A DNA stretch of 64,000 nucleotides, taken from contig CM074759.1 of assembly GCA_037355855.1 (NCBI GenBank), positions 1,612,001 to 1,676,000 on the forward strand, in the 5' to 3' direction. The DNA is from Pseudo-nitzschia pungens. Lineage: Eukaryota > Bacillariophyta > Bacillariophyceae > Bacillariales > Bacillariaceae. Of the stretch, positions 55,922-64,000 are shown one piece after another; positions within the stretch are counted from its first letter, which is position 1; the number at the start of each line of letters is the position of its first letter. A model generated the notes under the pieces. It saw only the letters and a program-made list of their open reading frames with translations. It did not search any database and was not told the DNA's origin. A program made the translations under genes and the position numbers.

Positions 55922-58651
55922 ATGAATCTATGTGGTGGTTTCTCTGGTGTATCTGAAGAGGAATTCGTTCTTCAAATTCCGGATGAAGAATACAGCGTAT
56001 CTTCGAGGAAAAAGAGGTCTTCCTCATCTTCCTCAGCAAATCGTATCAGATCGGCGTCTTCCCAATCATCGCGTTATTCACGTGGAAGTCGTTCAATGTC
56101 TTCGAGTCAGCCATCGATACCAAAATCAGCAATGCTCAACCCAGGGGCAAAAGGCGATTACGAAAAGTTCAAAACCAGGCATCGGGGGAACCCGTCGCGT
56201 CAAATGAAATCATCCTCGATATTATTGAAAAAGCTAGACTCTGGCTTCAACCTTGTGAGTTTAAATCGACGAAGTTCATTCGATGTTGTCTATCTCCGAT
56301 GTTCAGTTTCCTAACAGTTTTTTTTTTCGGACATTGATGAGACAGACTTGGATGAATGGACAGGCGAGCACACAAACAGTAAATCTTTCACTGAATTCCG
56401 ATAAATCGTATATTCGAATTGGAATGCGTTCAAAAAACGAGGAAGAGAGTGAAAATGATGGATCAAACATGAATCAAAGAGATATCAAAATTAAAGTCCG
56501 CCATATTGCAAAGGTTGTGACTGAGAAAGACTTCTTTTCGTTGGCAAGGAGAGACGACAAGGACTCATCTCAAGAAAAAACTTTTGTGATCAAATTAAAG
56601 CACTCCGTCGACCAAGGGAGCAAATTTACGTTCGTAGCGCAATCACTGGCTGAACGAGATACTATCGTATTAGCCATTCGAAGCCTTATAGACCAAGATA
56701 GGCAATCACAGGCTAGCCGATCCAGCAGTAGAGGTCATTCTACTGAGTACAGAAAGGTTCACTCTGAAGATGCAAATGAAAAAGCTCTCAAGGCTTTGAA
56801 AATAACTGATGAATCGAGGGAAACTAAGAGAGAAAACATCTCTTTTGAGAACGATAGCCTTCTATTTGAGGAAAGTCGCGATGACAATGGAATCGAACGT
56901 GAAAAAGATTCCGAGCGGGATGCTGTGGTGGACAAATTCGATCACTCCGTTATCAAGAATCCTTACGCTCGAGAAAGAAGCGTCGATAAGGTAATAAATA
57001 TTTCGACTTACAAACCGACCCGAAACAGATTTTACAAGAACCACAGGGGGAGCTTTAATAAGATACTGATAAACCGGTATGACAGTGAACAGGGGAGTCC
57101 GAGTCGACAACAGTCAACTACGAAGAGATTGAGGTATGACAAACAAAGATCCAGATCCCAATCCCAATCCCGCTCTCAATCTCCAAGAATGTTAGAGCGT
57201 CCATCGAAAAATCGGTTACAAAAGGATCGATCAAGGAGCGAAACCAGAGATCCTCCACCTTACGAACCAGCTGCTTATGAGCAAACTTTCTCTGTCGTAG
57301 AAGATGGAGATATTGCGAGTCTAGCAGCTAGCTGTACAAACCAGGCAACAGAAATGGCTAGCTTAGCAGCAGGCTTTACAAATCAAACAACTGGTCCGTG
57401 GTGTACAGACGATGTATGTACTGTAAGTCTAAAAGACTTCGCAGATTCCATGACGGGAATATTTGAATTAAAGCATAACTTCAATAGAAATGAGATGGAA
57501 ACTGAGGATCGAAATGAACGAGATGTCGCAGAGGAATACATTTCGGGATTTTTGAGTAGCAATCCAAACATGGGCGAATTGCTATCTGTAAGGGATCTTT
57601 GGAACGTAGCGACAGTTAAGCATGCTACGGGAAAAGAACTTAAAAGGCTCCACAACAGAGCTAGAAACCCTGACAGTAGAGCAAAAAGATTCAAGAATCT
57701 GACAAAGCAGATGACTTTCCAAGGTGCCGACATGTACAACATACCTTTTCTGCAAACAGTAAGCTCATTTGACGACGTAGCTAGGAGGAGAAATTCAGAA
57801 GAAAGTGATCTACTTTTCTATGATAGCGATCCTGAAGATGTAAGAGAGCGCAATCAGAAAAGAGGACCTAGGCTGGCGGTGGCTCTCTTACAAGAGGCAT
57901 CGAGCAAATCGGATACAAAACGAAGAGAAGTCTTGGATATATTGGACAATAGCCGTTTCGGACTTGGCCGCAAATGGAAGCGTCTAGGACAGGAAGTTCT
58001 GATTGACATCATTGAGGTAAGACGCAAATTTTCGTTGATGTCTGAGATATTTTCGAAGAATCAAATTTTCATCCGGGATATTCTAACCATTTGAACCTGT
58101 TTCACCTGCAACAAAAGGCGACTAAGAACGAAAAGCTCACTCTAATATGGCATCCGACCCAAACTGACGAAAACAAGAACATGGCACCTGTGTGCGTAAA
58201 GGTTTGGGTTGAATCTGGAGTGTACCTCGCCGATGGTACCTTCTTGCTTCCGAAGCTAACCTGGCTACCTGCACACGAGGGCAACCTCGATGTTCGTGTA
58301 CTGAATGTGTCTGACAATACCCCAGGATCGATCGAACTTCTTGATGTATGCAGGGTCAGAGAATGTCAGTCGGTTGATCGTAGAGTGCATCCATTTGCCC
58401 CTGTTGACAGAAGTTTCTTAATACAAACTCAAAATGGGAGTTATCTGTTCGAAACTCAGTCGAAGCAAGAGAGAGGACGGGTTGTAAACGGCCTCAAACT
58501 TGTTATTGCTCGTCTTGCGTCTTTGTTGATGCTTCGGGATTTGCGTGCTGTAGACGAATTTTTCGGAGGAAATGCCGTCCCGGGTGAGGCTCCAGTGTGG
58601 GCAAGAAGCAATGAAAGGAATGGAACCCAAGTTGAGTTTCCCACCTCATAA
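55922..58651 (+). CDS. Uncharacterised protein with PH-like region and long disordered middle
   Basis: Three exons in phase 0: 55922-56254, 56346-58016 and 58118-58651, giving about 845 residues. I do not recognise the family. Exon 1 is a short acidic head (MNLCGGFSGVSEEEF) and a Ser/Arg-rich stretch. Residues about 112-230 read like a PH-type fold: alternating strands (TVNLSLNSDKSYIRIGM, IKVRHIAKVVTEKDFFSLAR, KTFVIKLKHSV, SKFTFVAQS) and a closing helix (ERDTIVLAIRSLIDQDRQ). The middle is disordered and Arg/Ser/Gln-rich (RSRSQSQSRSQSPRM). Exon 3 holds a compact domain with VCVKVWVESGVYLADGTFLL and LIQTQNGSYLFETQSKQERG, which repeats the PH-like strand/helix style (NGLKLVIARLASLL). The exon 3 acceptor could instead be nine bases later. 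A membrane-signalling or scaffold role is only a guess. Confidence 0.68.
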
Positions 58652-58888
58652 AACTGAGTAAGATATAAATAAAATAACCCAACTTTGAATTTGGATAAAT
58701 CACGGGATCGCTTCGGAGCTTCAATGAAGAAAACTGAGATTGCAATGCCATCTCTTAGCGAAAGTAGTGAATAGTTTTAGTTTGTGATTATTAAGAGTTT
58801 ACAAGTACTCACAAGGCGAATCCAATCCGCCTTCAGTACCTACTTCGAAGGGCACGATGACACCGTCATTTCTAATCGGGTGGCGCCT

Positions 58889-60119
58889 TTAATATTCTAA
58901 TTTTTTCATGCCGCCAAAACTACCACGCGCATTTTCAATTTCAATATCATCTAATTCGTCTTCACTTTCACTCTCAGCGGTATGTCGCTGAATATTTGGG
59001 ACAAGCTTTCGCATTGACATGATTCCAATCGGAGCACGATTCGTATCTGAATAGTCGCTCATTACACTCATAGGTGTAGCCATATCGTCAGGAATTCTAC
59101 TGCTTCCCATTTTGGCTGGTGTTGTTGCCACCCCAAGACCATAAATGGCAAGAGGTCCTTTGTTCTTACTGGCGTTATCATTTTTTCCTTTCGAAGGACT
59201 TTCTTCGTCGCCAACTTCTGTATCCACAGTTGGTTTGGATTCAATATTCATGGTCATACGAGTAAACTCCTCCTCCCGCAAAAGTAGAGCTTTTACTTTT
59301 CTTCGGAGAACCAACCATCCTCCTCCAACCCAAATGAGAATGGCTGACATACCAAAAAGAGTGATCGAAAGGAGTGTTGTAGTAAAGGAGAGCATTTTCT
59401 TCTTCGATTCCTTTGCATTTGCTAAGTGGTTGTATGCTGACACCCTCGTCAAATCGGTGGCCATGGGAATCGATTTGCTGACATAGTCAAAGGAAATAAG
59501 CTGGATAGATGCATCTGTTTCAATCACACGATCAAGGTAAATGAAGGAGGAGTCGGTGTTGTTTCTATTCACGAGGAACGTCAGAAGTGCCGATAGATCG
59601 TTGATTCCTACTTCCCCGTAATGAACGACATCCACCTCAGAACCAAGGGATATTTCGGTTCCTTTCACTTGTTGCGTTCGCACATTGACCGACACGTCGA
59701 TAACACTATCAGGCTCGTCAAGAAAGCGGAGGGAGTCATCATCTGTCAGCAACTCTTGCAAATACAACGTGGTCGCTTCTTCTATGTGATAGATTTCCTC
59801 CGCAGTAAATTGATTTTCTGACGTAAATTGCAGTTCCAACAAGGCAGGCGTTTTGTATATCTTTTGTTGAATTTTTTAATTTTTTTATTTGTCAAAAATC
59901 GTTAGTGAACAGAACAAAGAACAGTGCGAAACAATATTCGGTACAATCATAATACAAAAAATCAAACGACCTGATGCATACGCATCGTGAGTTGAATTCG
60001 CAGCGTTGATAATGCTCTCAACTTACGGATAGTTTTGGAGCACTTTCAGTGGCCAATACAGCGTCGAAGCTGACACCCAAAGCAAGTGCAACGGATAGAG
60101 CAGGGAACGAGGTCTTCAT
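58889..60119 (-). CDS. Single-pass type I membrane protein of unknown function
   Basis: Two exons on the minus strand: 60119-60027 and 59860-58889, phase 0, giving 354 residues; the intron is 166 bp. Exon 1 encodes an almost complete signal peptide (MKTSFPALSVALALGVSFDA then VLATES). Residues about 38-185 are a lumenal or extracellular domain with EIYHIEEATTLYLQELL and alternating strands, plus NRNNTDSSF as a possible N-glycosylation site. One membrane span follows at about 188-207 (TTTLLSITLFGMSAILIWVG) with basic residues on its inner side (RRKVKALLLREEEF). The cytosolic tail is Ser/Asp-rich and ends GSFGGMKKLEY. The family is not recognised. The first exon is easily missed because the long frame alone starts without an ATG. 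It diverges from the RPC3 gene. Confidence 0.75.
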
Positions 60120-60762
60120 AATGCTACTACTTCTTCTTATTGTTCTCAACGAGTCACACTTTGAATGGCGGAGGTATTGGGTTTTATGTTGTTGTATAGA
60201 AGTGAAATGTTCTCCAGTATCGCGTTGGATCTCTGTTTGTGCCTGGTTCGCCGAGGTGATTGATTACTCCTTCGTCTTACTTGTCGGATTGGTTGAGGTA
60301 ATTACTCGTATGCATTCGAAGAGGCATCCATTATTTTTTTCAAACACATTTTTAAAATTAAAAAAATAACGGATTTTCCTTGCAGGCTCGGTAACACTCA
60401 GTCCCGCTTGTCAATTTGGTCACGCACATCACGGGATCATCAACTCATCATCAATCATCAACAACCACAAATATCCGCGGTGCGGAATATTTTTGTTTGG
60501 AAGATGAGCTTCCCTCATGAATAACGAGTAAGGCCTTGCTTGTATCAACAATCGTCAACGAGAGAGCTTGTAATTACTGTATCGAAGATTTGCGTTCAGT
60601 AAGATTACCCGGTTCGCGACGTATTTTTTTAGAGCGTTCCTTCTTTCACAACACGGTTGACTGATGCAGCAACTTCTTGCATAGTAACCAAACATACATT
60701 GCTTTCAATTCATTATCAAAGTCGTCAGTCTATTGCATGTCGAAATAAATACCGCAAACACA
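60120..60762. promoter_or_regulatory. Divergent promoter region membrane protein / RPC3
   Basis: 643 bp between start codons. T-rich stretch near 60335-60368 and one spacer word (CAGTAAGATTACCCGG) near 60597. No defined element recognised; the role is inferred from position. Confidence 0.45.
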
Positions 60763-62807
60763 ATGACGAACAGCACCAATATCAACAATCAATTCGCCAG
60801 ATTTGCATCGACGTCCCCGCTTTCGTCAATACCCCACGACCCTTCTGTCACCTTGGCCTCCAATTGCATTCGAGATTTTTTTGGACCGACTGTTCAGCTG
60901 GTTGCAGATGCCTTGATGTCAAGAAGTGGGGGCTCTACCTTGGCTCAAATCATAGCCACAATCGAAACCAAAGCCTACATCAGTGCGGAGCGGTCGAACG
61001 AACGTCAGAAAATCATGCAATTGGCAAAGATGCGTTCATCCACAATCAATACAATGAATAGCAACGGAGATCCTCCATCCCCTGCTTCTGTGAGGGCTTC
61101 GCTATTGGCTTTGATCCAGCACTCGGTTGTCAAGGTCCAAAAGAGGACTAGAACTATTACGAGTAACAAGAAAAGCAAAAATGCCATCATCAGGACAAAG
61201 TCGACGTATTTTTACGAAATGGATATGGAAAGGGCACGAATCTTCCCCCGATATCCTCAATTCGTTGAATACATTAAGAAGCAGCAAGACGAAACTGCTG
61301 CCACTTTGATCGAAGAAATATTGGTGCAAGGCCGAGTCAGAACAGTGCAGGCGATTGCCTTGACGGTGGAGCATATTCAAAAACACCAAGATGATGACAG
61401 AGGAGAAACGTCCTCGAGTAGATCGGACCATCGTTACACTAATCGCCAAGCCGTATTGGAAAGCTTTCTCAGACTTGCACGGAATGGGTATATAGAAGAA
61501 GTCTCCAGAGTTAAAGAGGTGAGGGAAGACGACGACCACGGTGAAACAGAATTTGAGGAGCAATTATCGACAGCAAATACCGAAGATGATGGTTTTGACG
61601 ACGACGAAGATCCTACCATCGTTTCACTCCTTCGTACTGGACCGTACAAAAATTTGCCATCCAAGGCTATCTGGAGGATCAACACGGATATGTTTCACGA
61701 GCAAATGCGGGCCGTGAGGATTGGTTGGTTGGTAGCGGAACGATACAACCACAAAATCCAGTCGTCGGGATCAATTGTCTCCGCCGCACTCAAATTGGCA
61801 GCTCACAATCGATACGGCAACACGAATTTGAAATCAAGCAGCAACAATGCGAACAATAATAATGGGAATTCCGCCGCTGCAACTATAGACTTTGAGTCCA
61901 TTCATAATTTCACCGTCGAGAAGATTCCGCGATTCTTGCCCAAAACAATTGTCCAGAATCTTGAAAAAAAGGAAGGTGGTGTCATTGACAATATTTACAA
62001 GGCTTTGGTTGATTTGACGCATGAATCCAATCCGGTCGTAGTAGAACAAGTCGAAGTCACCCCGGGACAGCCAGGGCAGAGCAAGTTCCAAATACAAACT
62101 CGAAAGCTAGTGGAGTACTTGCGAGATCGTATTGTGCATCAAGTAAGTCGAGTCTTGGAAAATACCAACAACTGTACCAGTAACCCTCGTTCCTGACCTT
62201 TTCTTTTCTTCTCTTTGCTCAATTCTGTCCGATAAGATCGTTCGAGATACACACGGTGAGGTAGCTGCTCGAGTCTGTTCTATTCTAAGGTCGAATGGAT
62301 ACATGGAGTCGGATCAGGTATGTGAATTTACAACGCTGGTTTTCTTTTTTTGGAGAAATTAATCATTGAAGAATGAAACCTAATCAGTGTTGAAACCCCC
62401 TTTTTCACATGTAGGTTGCTGCAGCATCCATGAATCCAGCGAAGGATACCCTTGAGGTGCTCTATCGTTTATATAGAGACAATTACATTGATCTCTTCAA
62501 TATTAATCAGGGTAAGCAGCACAACGTTTCCAGTATGATTTATTTATGGGGTTATTCTCGACACAGATGCACTCGCACCGCAGCCGACAATGTTTGCCAA
62601 GCTTTGTGCAACATCAGATTGAGGCGACAACACGAAGTCGAGGTTGGCAGTAATTGGATTGAACGGGAAAAAGAGGCTGATGCGACGGATGAAAACGATA
62701 ACGAAACAGATAAGTTGATGAAAGCTAGATTTTGGCAAGGGCTAGAAAGATTGGATAATGCAGCGATCCAACTTGACGAAACTTTGATAATTTTGAAAGA
62801 TTACTAG
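60763..62807 (+). CDS. RPC3: DNA-directed RNA polymerase III subunit RPC3 (RPC82)
   Basis: Three exons in phase 0: 60763-62142, 62237-62317 and 62415-62807, giving 617 residues; introns are 94 and 97 bp. RPC3 with RPC6 and RPC7 forms the Pol III subcomplex needed for initiation at tRNA and 5S genes. It is built of winged-helix units: FGPTVQLVADALMSRSGGST then LAQIIATI; ARIFPRYPQFVEYIKKQQDE then TAATLIEEILVQGRVR; and EVAARVCSILRSNGYMES. The C-terminal YLW motif (SSMIYLWGYSRHR) and the following helical hairpin ending ARFWQGLERLDNAAIQLDE then TLIILKDY are the family's hallmark. A GGTAAGC at 62511-62517 looks like a donor, but splicing there would remove the YLW region and bring an early stop, so it is left unspliced. 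An acidic loop (EDDGFDDDEDP) is inserted in the middle. Confidence 0.88.
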
Positions 62808-62901
62808 AGATCGAAATCAGCAATATTCTGTATGTCACACTTATGGTTAGGATCCAAGTCAAACCCCTGCTTCAAAATTTACCGGTAGCTATAGTATTGT
62901 C

Positions 62902-64000
62902 TTAAGGTGGCCACTGCCAGACACTTTTGTTGTTCTTGGTATTGAAAAAATACCACCGTTTTTGACTCTTCGACCAAACGCACATCCAACCGGGCGGTAG
63001 ATTTACCTTTGGTTTGACATCCGGTGTTTGCAAATCGAGACTTCCTTCTTGTATCATTGAAGGACGCCTAGCTTGGTGCACTGGCTTTGCCGGAGGTGGG
63101 GGTGCTTTTGTGGGTGGGGGAGGTTTTGGCGAACCGGACGTCGCTTGATTTGGAGGGGGTGGCGGGCGCTTTAGGTTCGAAGTCCCAGACGGAGGTGGTG
63201 GAGGAGGTGGCCTTGGATGTTTCTTTGGTCCTTTAGGTGGCGGAGGCGGTGGGGTAGCTGAAGGTTGCCGTCTAGGAGGAGGCGGTGGTGGATGAGGCGG
63301 AGCGGTAGGTTGTTTTTCGTCTTTTGTCCTCTCACTCTTAGCGCGTGAATGGGGTGAACCCTTTTGCAAATGCGTCGTGCCTATCGATTTCGTCTCGATA
63401 ACTTTTCCCGATACCTTCTCTGAAGAGATCTTTTGTTTTTTTGTTGGAGGTTTTTCATCTTCACCTTCCTCCGTTCTTGGACTAGACTTCCGAGGACTAC
63501 ATCTTGAGATCGGCTTTCCCGCAAACACAGCTTCCCCTTCTCCTTCTGATTCAGAAAATGTATCATGCGGAGGAGAAGTTTGAGGGGTCAACGGTGCTCC
63601 AGGAAAGTCTTCTCCAACACCTTTCGTCGGCCGTTGGTTCAGATACTCTTCAGGAATCAAGGAGTCTGCTCGTTTGTCTTTGTATGCTGAAAGGAGTGAG
63701 AAATAAATGCAACAATGAGAAAATTAAAAACAGTTGACGAGCCATCCTTTTTCAAAATGAGGGTTTTTTTCTTATCTTACGATTTCCGAAATTCACAAAT
63801 AATCTTGACCGTATTCGGTTTTGAACCGAGTCAACGAATGTTCCAGTCCTTTCATCAAAGAATGCAATTGGCATCGCATCGTCATCCACGGACCAAATTG
63901 GAGCACCATTTTGTGAAGTGGTAGCTGATACTCCGGTTGCATCATTCGCACCATAACCCACAACTGGTGCGCGTGACCACAAAAGTCGTTCTCTGTAATC
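62902..64000 (-). CDS. WW-domain, proline-rich protein (5' part outside window)
   Basis: Two exons visible on the minus strand: 64000-63781 (open to the edge) and 63686-62902, joined in phase 1 across a 94-bp intron, giving 334 residues plus stop. The C-terminus is a complete WW domain: LPPGWMCVWSKSQKRWYFFN then TKNNKSVWQWPP, with the two signature Trp, the Tyr-Phe-Phe centre and the closing Pro. Before it lie several long proline tracts (PPPPPP with Gly, Lys or Arg breaks) that could bind WW, SH3 or profilin, possibly in cis. The middle is basic and Ser/Glu-rich with a KKQK-type nuclear signal. The visible N-terminal part (GAPIWSVDDDAMPIAFFDER) may be a folded segment of unknown family. Splicing or transcription coupling is a common role of such proteins, but that is only inferred. 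It converges on RPC3 with 94 bp between stops. Confidence 0.75.

Noticed and set aside
62511..62580. Possible intron with donor GGTAAGC and acceptor CGACACAG in RPC3
   Set aside because: Removing it shifts into a frame with an early stop and deletes the family's YLW motif; reading through gives the expected C-terminus.
1..64000. tRNA, rRNA or CRISPR array
   Set aside because: I scanned the spacers for T-loop-like GTTCGA words with matching stems and for regularly spaced direct repeats. The only regular tandem array outside microsatellites is the 20-bp repeat at 23011-23085, which has no spacers.

Overview
This is a gene-dense stretch of eukaryotic nuclear DNA. Introns are mostly 50-700 bp with GT..AG ends, and genes change strand about every gene. 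Three precursors (uroporphyrinogen decarboxylase, acetolactate synthase, an M16 presequence peptidase) start with a signal peptide that runs into a GF/AF-type junction, the pattern of diatom plastid precursors. I read it as a diatom (stramenopile, probably pennate). The species cannot be fixed from the sequence alone.

Layout, left to right: 3' end of an Mpv17/PMP22 gene (1-191); ankyrin-repeat TRP-like cation channel (1765-5013); PAT1-like decapping factor (6331-8307); RING protein with a 51-bp intron (10066-11154); uroporphyrinogen decarboxylase (11505-13562, minus); DNA polymerase delta catalytic subunit (14414-18457); CXC/tesmin-TSO1 protein (18753-20648, minus); TMEM234-like membrane protein (22229-22654, minus); mitochondrial ISCU scaffold (23313-24208); MAD2 checkpoint protein (24890-25884, minus); complex III core-2-like protein (26586-28062); Elongator ELP1 (28951-33129); RimM (33209-34375, minus); NEDD1 (35363-37266); acetolactate synthase (37521-39923, minus); small unknown gene (40887-41222); five-exon quasi-RRM RNA-binding protein (42269-44555, minus); PreP-type peptidase (45194-48883, minus); unknown charged protein (50737-51732, minus); a 4-kb gene-free block with a CpG-depleted segment and a candidate solo LTR (51733-55921); three-exon unknown protein (55922-58651); signal-peptide single-pass membrane protein (58889-60119, minus); RNA polymerase III subunit RPC3 (60763-62807); WW-domain protein running off the right edge (62902-64000, minus).

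There is no operon-like logic. The genes are mostly unrelated housekeeping functions: replication, RNA polymerase III, Elongator, mRNA decay, mitosis, Fe-S assembly, heme, branched-chain amino acids and organelle proteolysis. Several neighbours share short divergent promoters (TMEM234/ISCU, MAD2/QCR2, hemE/POLD1, the membrane protein/RPC3) or converge closely (ELP1/RimM, RPC3/WW).

Many spacers are built from a recurrent vocabulary of short words (GTAAGGTTAC, CCGTAA, TACGAGTA) on both strands. The best leads are a polymerase delta missing two of the four Fe-S cysteines, the CpG-depleted block, the spacer word family, a 20-bp tandem repeat in the ISCU promoter, an acetolactate synthase with Ala at a herbicide-site proline, and a MAD2/NEDD1 pair. 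All splice junctions given were chosen by reading-frame closure and family similarity, not by transcripts.
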